A DNA stretch of 64,000 nucleotides from NCBI RefSeq assembly GCF_000185845.1, contig NZ_GL629647.1:2459404-2523403 (forward strand), in the 5' to 3' direction. The DNA is from Segatella salivae DSM 15606 (GTDB lineage: Bacteria; Bacteroidota; Bacteroidia; Bacteroidales; Bacteroidaceae). The notes below the pieces were generated by a model. That model had not been told where the DNA came from, did no database searches, and saw only the letters and a program-made list of their open reading frames with translations. Positions 35,454-44,584 of the stretch are shown here, in pieces. The position numbers were made by a program, and so were the translations under genes. Position 1 is the stretch's first letter; each line of letters opens with the position of its first letter.

Positions 35454-35852
35454 TTACCCAACCCCTAAGAGCTCAACCTCGAAAATGAGGGTGGAGCCAC
35501 CGGGAATACCTGGTTGGGAGTACTTACCATAGCCCATTTCGGCTGGTATATAGAGTTCCCATTGGTCGCCGATGTGCATCTGTTGCATGGCAATTATCCA
35601 TCCGTCGATAAGGTCACTCAGTCGCATTGCAAAAGGAGTAGAGCCTCGGCTGGAGTCAAACTTTTTGCCGTTGATAGTCCAACCCGTGTAATGGGCTGTG
35701 ACAATGCTACGCCGTGAGGGTTGAGGACCATGCGGATTGCCTGCTTTCAACACCTTATAATATATGCCGTTTGAAAGTGGTTTTACTCCCTCTTCTTTGG
35801 CTTTGTCTTCCAACCAACGCTTATTGGCTAATACATAGTCTTTCTTTGCCAT
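35454..35852 (-). CDS. FKBP-type peptidyl-prolyl cis-trans isomerase
   Basis: Single FKBP domain: VTAHYTGWTINGKKFDSS, the DLIDGWIIAMQQMHIGDQWELYIP core and YGKYSQPGIPGGSTLIFEVELL end. There is no signal peptide, so it is probably cytoplasmic. 132 residues, with a short charged N-terminal helix. Function in folding is from the family. Confidence 0.92.
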   Translation of the reverse strand: MAKKDYVLANKRWLEDKAKEEGVKPLSNGIYYKVLKAGNPHGPQPSRRSIVTAHYTGWTINGKKFDSSRGSTPFAMRLSDLIDGWIIAMQQMHIGDQWELYIPAEMGYGKYSQPGIPGGSTLIFEVELLGVG

Positions 35853-36221
35853 CGTTTTTCTTTTTATATGATGTGTTGATTAATCTGTGTTCTACGGCTA
35901 TTCCCTATTGGTTTGTCGTAATGATAAGGCGAAAGAAACTTGTAGGAAAAGTTGAAATTGCCCCTCGTTTCCATTGGGTTGGTGAACAACCTAAACTCCC
36001 TTTCTTTGTGCCTCATATTCAATAGGAAAGCAAACTGCGTCATATTGGTTCACAAACTGCGTCAAATTATGCGGTAAACTGACGCAAATTATGGCATGAT
36101 ATGACGCAAATCACATCGCCTTATGCCCTGCAAATATACATACTTTATGGGATATAACTCATAATCTCCAGTGTTTCCCGATATGATAAATTAGAAATCG
36201 TGTGTTATGAATTATCAAAAG
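35853..36221. other. Intergenic space upstream of FKBP
   Basis: Carries repeat island D (36036-36116). The rest is AT-rich with no gene or clear terminator. Confidence 0.5.
36036..36116. repeat. Dispersed palindromic island, copy D
   Basis: Three TGCGTCA/TGACGCA boxes: TGCGTCA (36058-36064) and TGACGCA (36080-36086) form a perfect 7-bp inverted repeat with a 15-base spacer; further boxes lie near 36036 and 36102. It lacks the CGTGTAA core, so it is a variant of the family. Confidence 0.5.
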
Positions 36222-36295
36222 TGACTCCGTTGGGATTCAAACCCAAGACCTTCAGAACCGGAATCTGACGCTCTATTCAGCTAAGCTACGGAGCC
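36222..36295 (-). tRNA. tRNA-Arg (anticodon CCG)
   Basis: Read on the minus strand: acceptor GGCTCCG pairs with CGGAGTC (one G-U), D arm with AGCTGAATAGAGC, anticodon stem TCAGA/TCTGA around loop TTCCGGT giving anticodon CCG, and T arm TTGGG/CCCAA with loop TTTGAAT. 74 bases including the discriminator A; CCA is not encoded. The anticodon decodes CGG. Confidence 0.95.
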
Positions 36296-36305
36296 AAAAC
36301 TTGTG

Positions 36306-36313
36306 CAAAATTA
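36306..36313 (-). promoter_or_regulatory. -7 element of tRNA-Arg
   Basis: Minus-strand TAATTTTG followed by CAC, 11 bases before the mature tRNA 5' end. Confidence 0.55.
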
Positions 36314-36355
36314 CGAATAAAAAACTTACTATGCAAATGTTATTTGCCAAATTAT

Positions 36356-36426
36356 TTTGCAATCTATTTGAATTATCGTATCTTTGCGTTATGAATCATG
36401 TGGAATTTAGATAAAAAACATTCCAC
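36356..36426 (+). promoter_or_regulatory. pepT promoter and leader hairpin
   Basis: TTTG (36356-36359), 19-base spacer, TATCTTTG (36379-36386): a textbook Bacteroidetes promoter. In the leader GTGGAAT (36400-36406) pairs with ATTCCAC (36420-36426) around a 13-base loop, 22 bases before the chosen ATG. Confidence 0.7.
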
Positions 36427-36448
36427 AATTAAATTTGAAATAGAAGCT

Positions 36449-37672
36449 ATGGACCTTACAGAAAGATTTATCAACTACACAAAATTCGACACGCAGTCAT
36501 GCGAAGAGTCTGACAGTGTCCCCTCTACGGAGAAACAACTTGTATTTGCCAAGTATCTGAAAAAAGAGCTTGAAGACGAAGGTTTCAGTGATGTTGAGAT
36601 GGATAAGATGGGATATATCTACGCAACGCTTAAGGGAAACACGAAGAAAAAGACTCCAACCATAGGCTTTATCTCACATTATGACACGAGCCCTGACGCA
36701 AGTGGCAAGGATGTTAAAGCCAGAATTATTTCCAACTACGATGGAAAAGATATACAACTCTCACCAGGTATCTTCTCAACGTTAGAGAAATTTCCTGAAT
36801 TGAAGGCGCATGTTGGCGAGGATTTAATAGTTACCGACGGCACAACTCTACTTGGTGCAGACGACAAAGCGGGTATAGCTGAGATAGTACAAGCCATGTG
36901 TTATTTGAGAGATCATGACGAAATAACGCATGGTGACATTCGAATTGGCTTCAATCCAGATGAAGAAATCGGCATGGGTGCACATCACTTTGATGTCGAA
37001 AAGTTTGGATGTGACTGGGCATATACTATTGATGGAGGCGACTTAGGCGACTTAGAATATGAGAATTTCAATGCAGCTGGCGCTAAAGTTTATATCAAAG
37101 GAGTGAGTGTTCACACTGGATATGCTAAAGGAAAGATGGTGAATGCCAACCGATTGGCATGCGAATTTAACGATATGATCCCTGAAACGGATATCCCAGA
37201 GAACACAGAAGGGTATCAAGGTTTCTATCATTTGCTTGGCATAGAAAGCCGTACTGAGGAGGCAAAACTTAACTATATCATTCGTGATCACGACCGTTCT
37301 AAGTTTGAAGATCGTAAAGATTTCATGGAAGAATGTGTCAAAAAGATGAATGATAAGTATGGAGAGGGGACCGTAAGGATTGAACTTCACGACCAATACT
37401 ATAACATGAAAGAGAAGATCGACCCTAATATGCACGTGATAGATATAGTACTTCGCGCGATGCAAGATAACGGAGTAGCTCCCAAAGTGGAACCCATTCG
37501 TGGTGGAACTGACGGAGCACAGTTGAGTTTCCGTGGGCTTCCGTGTCCAAATATCTTTGCCGGTGGTGTGAACTTCCATGGTCCTCACGAGTTTGTTTCA
37601 GTTCAAGTGATGCAGAAAGCGGTTGATGTTATCGTTAGTATCTGTGAGATTACCGGTAACTTTGAAGATTAA
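36449..37672 (+). CDS. pepT: Peptidase T (tripeptide aminopeptidase)
   Basis: M20-family zinc aminopeptidase removing N-terminal residues from tripeptides. The metal-site segments GFISHYDTSPD, GADDKAGIAEI, NPDEEIGMGA and the C-terminal FAGGVNFHGPHEFVSV are all present. The ATG at 36449 (MDLTERFINYTKFDTQS, 407 residues) fits the family start; the upstream in-frame ATG at 36398 sits only about six bases after the predicted transcription start and adds a non-homologous segment, so it is rejected. Confidence 0.94.
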   Translation: MDLTERFINYTKFDTQSCEESDSVPSTEKQLVFAKYLKKELEDEGFSDVEMDKMGYIYATLKGNTKKKTPTIGFISHYDTSPDASGKDVKARIISNYDGKDIQLSPGIFSTLEKFPELKAHVGEDLIVTDGTTLLGADDKAGIAEIVQAMCYLRDHDEITHGDIRIGFNPDEEIGMGAHHFDVEKFGCDWAYTIDGGDLGDLEYENFNAAGAKVYIKGVSVHTGYAKGKMVNANRLACEFNDMIPETDIPENTEGYQGFYHLLGIESRTEEAKLNYIIRDHDRSKFEDRKDFMEECVKKMNDKYGEGTVRIELHDQYYNMKEKIDPNMHVIDIVLRAMQDNGVAPKVEPIRGGTDGAQLSFRGLPCPNIFAGGVNFHGPHEFVSVQVMQKAVDVIVSICEITGNFED

Positions 37673-37686
37673 TCATCTAATCATAT

Positions 37687-37725
37687 AAGCCCATTTCGAA
37701 AACCACGGAGTGGGCTTTATCTTAT
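37687..37725 (+). terminator. Terminator after pepT
   Basis: AAGCCCA (37687-37693) pairs with TGGGCTT (37711-37717) and is followed by a T-rich stretch. The 17-base loop is large. Confidence 0.5.
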
Positions 37726-37729
37726 CTTT

Positions 37730-40042
37730 ATGGCAGAAATACCCAAACTTATAGGAGATCTTGCGTTAATACTTGTTGTTGCTGGCATTGTCACGCTTGT
37801 GTTTAAGAAACTCAAGCAGCCTCTTGTCTTGGGCTATATAGTGGCGGGTTTCTTGGTCTCTCCACATATGCCTTACACTATGTCTGTAGTAGATAAGGGC
37901 GACATTCATACGTGGGCAGACATCGGAGTGATGTTTCTTTTGTTCTCACTTGGGCTTGATTTCTCGTTCAAAAAGATTCTTAAGATGGGCATGGCGCCTG
38001 TAATTGCGGCGCTAACGATAATCTTTTCCATGATGACGCTTGGCATTTTAGTCGGTCATAGCTTTGGATGGGGGCGCATGGATTGTATCTTTCTCGGCGG
38101 AATGTTAGCCATGTCATCGACTACTATCATTTATAAAGCCTTCGATGATCTGGGATTTCGTCAGCAAAGATTTGCCTCGTTAGTGATGAGTGTGCTTATA
38201 CTTGAGGACGTGTTGGCTATCGTTATGATGGTTATGTTGAGTGCTATTGCGGGAGGAAATAAGCCAGATGGTGGCGAAATGCTTGGCTCAATACTGAAGA
38301 TTGGCTTTTTCCTTGTGTTGTGGTTTGTTGTGGGTATCTTCCTCGTTCCCCTCTTTTTCCGCAAGACACGCAAGCTAATGAATAATGAAACGATGGTTAT
38401 TGTGGCCTTGGGACTATGCTGTTTGATGGCTGTTTTGTCTACAAAGGTGGGCTTTAGTAGTGCATTCGGTGCGTTCGTTATGGGCAGTATTATTGCCGAA
38501 ACGGTTGAAGCGGATAAGATCATCAAGTTGGTTGAGCCGGTGAAGAACCTTTTCGGAGCAATCTTTTTCGTGTCGGTTGGTATGCTTGTGCAGCCAGGTG
38601 TGCTCGTCGATTATGCCATTCCAATCATCATTATAGTGCTAACCATCTTACTTGGACAAGGTGTTTTTGGAACCGCGGGTTTCCTTTTAAGTGGTCAGTC
38701 GTTAAAGAATGCGATGCGATGTGGCTTTTCTATGGCGCAGATTGGAGAGTTTGCATTCATCATTGCATCGCTCGGCTTGTCGTTAGGTGTTATTGGTAAC
38801 TTCCTTTATCCAGTCGTTGTAGCCGTCTCAGTGATAACAACGTTCCTCACACCTTATATGATTCGTTTCTCAGAACCATGCTATGAGCGACTCGAAAAGC
38901 ATCTTCCCAAGCGGTGGGCACGTAGACTTAAACACGTGGGGAACGTGCATCAGAACTCTAATGAAGAAGAAAATACGTGGAAGATTCTGCTTAGGAAGAT
39001 GGCCGTTAATACGATTATATATGGTATTCTCTCTACGGCTGTCGTGGTGTTAATGTTGACTTTCGCACTTCCTATATGCAGAACTGCACTCGGACACTGG
39101 CCCGGTAACGCCTTATGTGGTTCACTTACGGTGCTAATGATATCGCCTTTTCTTCGTTCTTTGGTAATGAAGAACGTGCATAGTGATGAATTTCGCCAGC
39201 TATGGACAGAGAGTTTGCTCAATCGTTTGCCTCTTTCCTTTACCATTATTGTGCGAGTTGTCATTGCAGCCCTATTCATTTTCTACATCGTAAACTATCT
39301 TTCTCGCTTCAAAGTAGCCTTTATGATTACGATTGTTGTTGTGGCTTTAGTGGCTATGGTGTTATCAAGAAGCTTGAAACATCGCAGTATTAAGCTCGAA
39401 AGATTATTCATAAAGAATCTTCGTTCACGTGAGATTGCTGAAGAAGTGAGTGGAGAACGTCGCCCATTATTTGAGGGACGACTGCTTGATCGCGATATAC
39501 ACATCGGAGAATTTGATGTTCCTGAGGATTCCATTTGGGTGGGGCGAACACTAAAGAACTTACAGTTTCGCAACCGCTTTGGTGTTCATGTGAGTAGCAT
39601 TTTACGCGGTTCACAACGTATAAACATTCCAAACGGCAGTAATATTGTATTCCCTGGCGATAGAATTTCAGTCATTGGAAGTGATGAACAGCTAAAGATG
39701 TTCAGCAAAGCGATGGCAACTGAGCTTGTGCCTGAAGACCCGGAAGTCGAGAAAAGGGAAATGAAACTGCGCAAATTAATATTATCTTCCGACACACCTT
39801 TTATCGGAAAGACGCTTGCAGAGAGTGGAATCCGCGACCAATATGGCTGTATGGTGGTCGGCGTTGAAGAGGGACAAGAGAACTTAACGCTAATAGATCC
39901 ATTGCGAAAGTTTAGAAAAGGCGACATCATTTGGCTTGTTGGAGAGGAAGCCGACATTGAAAGAGTGCGCCAGCAAGTGCCTGTTCGTGCCATGCTTTCA
40001 GCGTCATCAGATAGTAGTGTGAATCAGTTAACGAAACAATAA
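37730..40042 (+). CDS. CPA2-family monovalent cation:proton antiporter with two TrkA-C domains
   Basis: KefB-like exchanger. About 12 membrane segments span residues 1-380 (opening LALILVVAGIVTLVF, motif GVMFLLFSLGLDFS), followed by further hydrophobic helices near 430-560 and two RCK_C/TrkA-C ligand domains (around FDVPEDSIWVGRTL and SSDTPFIGKTLAESG). No Rossmann RCK_N domain is seen, unlike classical KefB. 770 residues. A Fur-family regulator gene starts four bases after the stop. Confidence 0.88.
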   Translation: MAEIPKLIGDLALILVVAGIVTLVFKKLKQPLVLGYIVAGFLVSPHMPYTMSVVDKGDIHTWADIGVMFLLFSLGLDFSFKKILKMGMAPVIAALTIIFSMMTLGILVGHSFGWGRMDCIFLGGMLAMSSTTIIYKAFDDLGFRQQRFASLVMSVLILEDVLAIVMMVMLSAIAGGNKPDGGEMLGSILKIGFFLVLWFVVGIFLVPLFFRKTRKLMNNETMVIVALGLCCLMAVLSTKVGFSSAFGAFVMGSIIAETVEADKIIKLVEPVKNLFGAIFFVSVGMLVQPGVLVDYAIPIIIIVLTILLGQGVFGTAGFLLSGQSLKNAMRCGFSMAQIGEFAFIIASLGLSLGVIGNFLYPVVVAVSVITTFLTPYMIRFSEPCYERLEKHLPKRWARRLKHVGNVHQNSNEEENTWKILLRKMAVNTIIYGILSTAVVVLMLTFALPICRTALGHWPGNALCGSLTVLMISPFLRSLVMKNVHSDEFRQLWTESLLNRLPLSFTIIVRVVIAALFIFYIVNYLSRFKVAFMITIVVVALVAMVLSRSLKHRSIKLERLFIKNLRSREIAEEVSGERRPLFEGRLLDRDIHIGEFDVPEDSIWVGRTLKNLQFRNRFGVHVSSILRGSQRINIPNGSNIVFPGDRISVIGSDEQLKMFSKAMATELVPEDPEVEKREMKLRKLILSSDTPFIGKTLAESGIRDQYGCMVVGVEEGQENLTLIDPLRKFRKGDIIWLVGEEADIERVRQQVPVRAMLSASSDSSVNQLTKQ

Positions 40043-40046
40043 ACCG

Positions 40047-40466
40047 ATGGGAAAGGAGCAATGTGTTTCATTTCTGAGCGAGCATGGCATCAAACCGACT
40101 GCCAATCGCATTGTTATCGCCGAGACACTTGCCTCAGCTGATTGTCCTATGTCAGTGAAAGAACTTGAATATCGCATTCTTTCCATAGACAAATCAAATA
40201 TCTTTCGCACGCTGATGTTATTCAAAGAACAGCACCTTGTGCATGTTATTGAAGACGGAGATGGGGGACTCAAGTATGAACTTTGCCTGAGTCATGACCA
40301 CAAAGTGGATGAAGATGAGCACTTGCATTTCTTTTGTGAGCGCTGTCATAAAACCATTTGTCTGCATGAAATCCCTGTACCCATCGTCTCTCTCCCTGCT
40401 GGTTATGAGTTACGTGGCATCAGTTGTGTAGTCAAAGGATTATGTCCGAAGTGCCGAAAGCAATGA
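40047..40466 (+). CDS. Fur-family metal-responsive transcriptional repressor
   Basis: Winged-helix N-terminal half (KPTANRIVIAETLASADCPMS, then SNIFRTLMLFKEQHLVHVI) and a dimerisation half with histidine-rich HDHKVDEDEHLHFFC and the structural zinc cysteines CERC and CPKC. 139 residues. Whether it senses iron, zinc or peroxide cannot be decided by eye. It is co-transcribed with the antiporter, four bases apart. Confidence 0.9.
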   Translation: MGKEQCVSFLSEHGIKPTANRIVIAETLASADCPMSVKELEYRILSIDKSNIFRTLMLFKEQHLVHVIEDGDGGLKYELCLSHDHKVDEDEHLHFFCERCHKTICLHEIPVPIVSLPAGYELRGISCVVKGLCPKCRKQ

Positions 40467-40489
40467 TATTTCGGGATGAAAAAAGAAAA

Positions 40490-40521
40490 ATGGTGTGATA
40501 CGTTAAAACGAATCACACCAT
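40490..40521. terminator. Bidirectional terminator between fur-like and hemerythrin-LuxR genes
   Basis: ATGGTGTGAT (40490-40499) pairs perfectly with ATCACACCAT (40512-40521); an A-run precedes and a T-rich run follows, so it can serve both convergent genes. Confidence 0.75.
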
Positions 40522-40538
40522 AATTTTATATCTTTGGA

Positions 40539-41495
40539 TTATAGTTTTACAGCAGAAATGTCAACCAAATGATTCACAATGGCATATATAGTGAGTCCTG
40601 CGGGAGAGTGAATCTGCAACTTTCGGGCAATGTTTCGACGGTGGGTAATGACTGTATTGACTGATATATAAAGATGTTCTGCAATCTCTTTGTTACTCAT
40701 TCCTTGTACAACACCGATTATAATGTCTTTTTCTCGCTGACTTAATTGGTCATCTCCCGTGGTAGAAGGACTGATCATCTTCGATATATTCAGTGTAACT
40801 CCCTGCTGATTCAAGCTCTTTTCCAGTCGTTTTATGGCTGGAATGAAGATTTGATCTTCAACCATTGAGTGCTGGTTTAGCCACGACTCACTATTATAAA
40901 TGTCGTAAAGCGTAGCCGTAAGTAGGTTGTTATGCAGTTCGTCTGAAGGCAAATATTTGATAATAATGCTTTTCAACTCCAGCCAACGCTGCTCTACTTG
41001 TCGATGATGTTGAGAGAAAGTATTGATGTCATAGTTACTCATGACGACACCTTTCAATAGTTGTTCCACATAAGGGAACACCGTTTTCTCTTCATAACGC
41101 ATATGTTTCATAATCTCGTATGCGTTTTCATCATAGAGCTTTAGAATGAATTGGGCTAAACTATCACGTTCATCTAAGGCCTCAACCAACTCTCTTCGCA
41201 TGAAAGGTAGTTGGAAATCGATATAATAAGCATGTGAAGCTTTCAGATACTTCAACAGAGTTTCAACCGAGAGATTATCTGCATCATCTTTCCGATAATA
41301 ACCATTGATTGTGAGATTCACTATGGCAAGGAACGTGTTTGTATCCACATGTTCACTCTCACAGACCTCTTCCACGGTCTTATCTCCAAAGCCTAAGCTA
41401 ATGCCGAAGCCTCCTAAACATTGCAAAATGTCACAGTTGTCGCGGATAATGTTGATCATTTTATCATCAGCTTCATAGATCTTCTGATTCTTCAT
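40539..41495 (-). CDS. RIC-like hemerythrin domain fused to a LuxR-type HTH regulator
   Basis: Three parts in 318 residues. Residues 1-75 resemble the DUF542 N-terminus of RIC/ScdA iron-sulfur repair proteins (ILQCLGGFGISLGFGDKTVEEVCE), though the usual CC pair is not kept. Residues 85-230 are a four-helix hemerythrin-like domain with candidate iron ligands in KASHAYYIDFQLPF, HMRYEEKTVFPY, FSQHHRQVEQ and NQHSMVEDQIFIPA. Residues 250-312 are a LuxR/FixJ HTH (LSQREKDIIIGVVQGMSNKEIAEHL). A diiron sensor of oxygen or nitric oxide controlling transcription is the natural inference. Confidence 0.85.
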   Translation of the reverse strand: MKNQKIYEADDKMINIIRDNCDILQCLGGFGISLGFGDKTVEEVCESEHVDTNTFLAIVNLTINGYYRKDDADNLSVETLLKYLKASHAYYIDFQLPFMRRELVEALDERDSLAQFILKLYDENAYEIMKHMRYEEKTVFPYVEQLLKGVVMSNYDINTFSQHHRQVEQRWLELKSIIIKYLPSDELHNNLLTATLYDIYNSESWLNQHSMVEDQIFIPAIKRLEKSLNQQGVTLNISKMISPSTTGDDQLSQREKDIIIGVVQGMSNKEIAEHLYISVNTVITHRRNIARKLQIHSPAGLTIYAIVNHLVDISAVKL

Positions 41496-41512
41496 AATGC
41501 CTGTAAGTAATT

Positions 41513-41528
41513 ACTTTGTGCAAAGTTA
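41513..41528 (-). promoter_or_regulatory. Promoter with palindrome for the hemerythrin-LuxR gene
   Basis: Minus-strand TAACTTTG (41528-41521) is the -7 element, 25 bases before the ATG. It overlaps the palindrome ACTTTGTGCAAAGT (41513-41526), a possible regulator site. Confidence 0.5.
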
Positions 41529-41866
41529 TGAAAAAAAATGCTTATACACAATACCCAATTATTATGAAATTCTTTGATATTCAGACTTTATTCACAATCT
41601 TTTATTACTCTTTTTATACTTAAAACCCACTTACAATAGCTTTTAGGTGCCATTGATGGTTCGTATTTTCTTCGTTGGTTCAAGAGACAATCCCTTTATT
41701 TTTGTGAAGAAAATCGAATGATTTGATAACTTTCTTTCTGATTGTTCATCTTTTTATTCATATTGTGCAATCGTTTTCATAGAATTTAATCATAAAGTGT
41801 TTCAGTGCATTTTTTTTACCATTAAATAATTCGTAACTTCGCATTATAAACCAAAACAATCAATAT
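41529..41866. other. AT-rich intergenic space before alpha-amylase
   Basis: No gene found. A weak -7-like TAACTTCG lies at 41834-41841, 26 bases before the amylase ATG. The long leader-free upstream region could carry regulator sites, but none stands out. Confidence 0.4.
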
Positions 41867-43714
41867 ATGAAGCGTTTTTATCTATTATTGTGTGCCTTGT
41901 CAATGGCTGTTTGCACGTTTGCGCAGGGATGGCCTGAGCGTTATGATGGTGTAATGTTGCAGGGATTCTACTGGGATAGCTATGATGACACCAACTGGAA
42001 TAAGTTAACAAGTGAGGCCGATGAACTCTCTAAGTATTTCAATTTGATTTGGATTCCTAACTCAGGAAACACTGCCGACTTCTACACAAGCCACAGAAAG
42101 ACGATGGGTTACGACCCATGTTTCTGGTTAAATCATAACAGTTGCTGGGGAACGGAAACGCAATTGCGAAACATGATCAATCTTTTCCATTCGAAAGGAA
42201 CGGGATTTATCGAAGACGTTGTTATCAATCATAAGAATGGACTCAATAGTTGGGTGAACTTTCCACAGGAGAATGTGACGGGAACTAAAACCGGAAAGCA
42301 ATATAAAGTGGAGTGGGATAACACCAATTATACCCAGATTTGTAACACCGATGAAGCCAATAGAAATGCTGATTCGGGCGTAAAGGGAAAGATAAGAGGG
42401 GCTGCTGATACGGGCGATGATTTTGATGGATTCCGTGATCTCGACCATACCAATGCCACAACCCAGGCGAATGTGAAGACCTATCTTGACTTTTTGCTCA
42501 ATGAACTCGGTTATGTGGGCTTCAGATACGATATGGTTAAAGGCTTTAAAGCTTCATTTGTGGGGATATATAACCATGAAGTGCAGCCTCGTTTCTCTGT
42601 AGGCGAATACTGGGACACTGCAAAAGATAAGGTGATTGCATGGATAAATGGCACGAAAGTGAATGGAGTTGTCCAGAGTGCAGCCTTTGATTTTCCACTA
42701 AAATATGGCATTAATGATGCGTTTAACAGCGGAAAGTGGAGTCGTTTGAATGATGCCTGCCTAAGCAACGACCCAAATTATTCACGTTATGCAGTCACCT
42801 TTGTAGACAATCACGATACAGGTCGCTATACGAATGACGATGGTAATGCACCCGTTTATGGCTATGTAGAGGCTGCCAACGCTTTTATTCTCTCCATGCC
42901 CGGCACTCCTTGCGTGTTCTTTCCACATTGGCAAAAGCATAAAAAGGCTATAAAGCAGTTGATACTTGCCCGCCATATTGCTGGGATTAATAACCAAAGT
43001 CAGATTCTTTTCAGTCAGGCGAAGGACGAAGGTTACGTGCTTAACGTGCAGGGAAGCCATGGAAAGCTGCTGCTTTTGCTTGGAAAGAAGGTGAATTATC
43101 CTACAACCGACTATAACTTTGCCTTCAAAGGTGAGGGCTTTGAGCTTTATCTTAGCAAGGGACTTGACTTTAGTGAGCTTATGAATATCAACGATGCAGC
43201 ATATAGTTTCACGTTGCCTGGCGGACTAAAAGCAAACAAAGATGAACGTTGTGCCTTCTTTGAAGCACCCTCAAGTTGGGGAGTTCCGTCGAAGATTTCA
43301 TGCTGGAACTGGGATAAAACAGCAAATTATACGAAGGGAACTTGGCCTGGTGGCGACTGTAAATTGGTTAGATTGTTGCCTAATGGACGCCGCGTTTTCA
43401 AATGGACGATGGGGATTAACGACCGAAAAGCAGTCAGTGGAGACAATGAAGGCGTAATTTTCAGCTATAACAATGGTACAAAGACGGTGCAAACAAAAGA
43501 CATGCCGTTTGTTAATGGCGGTTATTATACGATAGAAGGACTACAATCTGTTGTACCCGATGTGGTCACTTCGGTACGCAATTTGGTTGCAGATGGAGCA
43601 GGAACTGACGTTCGTTTGCACGGATGGTATACGCTTCAAGGACAAAAACTCAGTCAAAAGCCTGTACAAAACGGCGTGTATATTCACGATGGAAAGAAGG
43701 TTTTGGTGAAATAG
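41867..43714 (+). CDS. Secreted GH13 alpha-amylase with C-terminal sorting-type tail
   Basis: Starch-degrading glycoside hydrolase. Signal peptide MKRFYLLLCALSMAVCTFAQG; GH13 regions IEDVVINHK, GFRYDMVKGF (nucleophile Asp), FSVGEYWD (acid/base Glu) and FVDNHDTG (third Asp). After the barrel a beta domain (about 440-560, ISCWNWDKTANYTKGTWPGG) looks like a starch-binding module. The last 35 residues (YTLQGQKLSQKP then GVYIHDGKKVLVK) have the form of Bacteroidetes type IX secretion tails. 615 residues. Confidence 0.93.
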   Translation: MKRFYLLLCALSMAVCTFAQGWPERYDGVMLQGFYWDSYDDTNWNKLTSEADELSKYFNLIWIPNSGNTADFYTSHRKTMGYDPCFWLNHNSCWGTETQLRNMINLFHSKGTGFIEDVVINHKNGLNSWVNFPQENVTGTKTGKQYKVEWDNTNYTQICNTDEANRNADSGVKGKIRGAADTGDDFDGFRDLDHTNATTQANVKTYLDFLLNELGYVGFRYDMVKGFKASFVGIYNHEVQPRFSVGEYWDTAKDKVIAWINGTKVNGVVQSAAFDFPLKYGINDAFNSGKWSRLNDACLSNDPNYSRYAVTFVDNHDTGRYTNDDGNAPVYGYVEAANAFILSMPGTPCVFFPHWQKHKKAIKQLILARHIAGINNQSQILFSQAKDEGYVLNVQGSHGKLLLLLGKKVNYPTTDYNFAFKGEGFELYLSKGLDFSELMNINDAAYSFTLPGGLKANKDERCAFFEAPSSWGVPSKISCWNWDKTANYTKGTWPGGDCKLVRLLPNGRRVFKWTMGINDRKAVSGDNEGVIFSYNNGTKTVQTKDMPFVNGGYYTIEGLQSVVPDVVTSVRNLVADGAGTDVRLHGWYTLQGQKLSQKPVQNGVYIHDGKKVLVK

Positions 43715-43848
43715 AATGAAGAGGATCGTGTCACTAAGGAAATGCTAATGATATCATATTGTTATGCTTTGATTTTATGTTGCGAGTGGTATTGAATTAA
43801 GATACGATAATATTCTCTTCGCAAAGAATATGAAAGTGTTTTATGGAA

Positions 43849-43882
43849 GGCCTGAACAAGGAAACTTGTTTGGGTCTTTTTT
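43849..43882 (+). terminator. Intrinsic terminator downstream of amylase
   Basis: GGCCTGAACAAG (43849-43860) pairs with CTTGTTTGGGTC (43865-43876) over 12 positions including G-U pairs, with a GAAA tetraloop and six T after the stem. Confidence 0.8.
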
Positions 43883-44544
43883 GCGTGTTGTTTGAGGGAT
43901 ATTGATGGATGTTTCGTGTGGCTTTGCATGGAGAAAGTATTGTTTGTGGACTTTGTTTTAATTGATATGATTTAATTTTACAATAGCTTTCTGAAAACAA
44001 GCGTATTTGAAACACAAAGAGATTTCGGTTGGATTACGCGCTCTTTTTAGTGGTTTGGTAAGTTGTTGTCAGTCAGATAATTATGTAGAATGAGTGGAAA
44101 AATTATGCAAAATGCCATGATTTTTAGTTGTAATTCCTATCAATTCATCTTGTTATTTGAGGCATTTCGCATAGTTGTTTGTAGGATTTAGCGCGGTGAA
44201 CTGCATCATTTTGCAAGCGAATAGCATCGCTTTTTGCGGTTTTTCTCCTCTTTTTTGTGCCAAAAACCAATAAATTTGGGATTTTCTTTTCTATTTGATT
44301 GCTTTCTGAAGTGTTAAATTTTGAGGAATAAATACAACAAAATAACGGGACGGGCTGGGCTGTTTTGTGGTATGCTTGCAATCGATTGCATGAATGGTGT
44401 GTTTGAGATTGTGGGATAGGTAAACATCGTTTGTCTTATGGAAAAATAGTGATGGTTTATGCAAAAAACTTCGTTTTGAAATAAAAAAGCTTGCTTTTTA
44501 ATCTTATTTATCATTAACCTCCTTGATAATTCAGCTAAAACTAT

Positions 44545-44552
44545 TAACTTTG
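44545..44552 (+). promoter_or_regulatory. -7 element of purB
   Basis: TAACTTTG, with CTTG at 44522-44525 and a 19-base spacer; 32 bases before ATG 44585. Confidence 0.6.
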
Positions 44553-44584
44553 TAGCGTTATTATAATCATTGAATTGTATCGTT

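Larger units (their letters stand above)
43715..44584. other. 870-base intergenic space after amylase
   Basis: Contains the amylase terminator (43849-43882), the purB promoter and, at about 44150-44240, a weakly conserved candidate repeat island. Short minus-strand frames here have low-complexity translations and no family resemblance. Confidence 0.5.
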
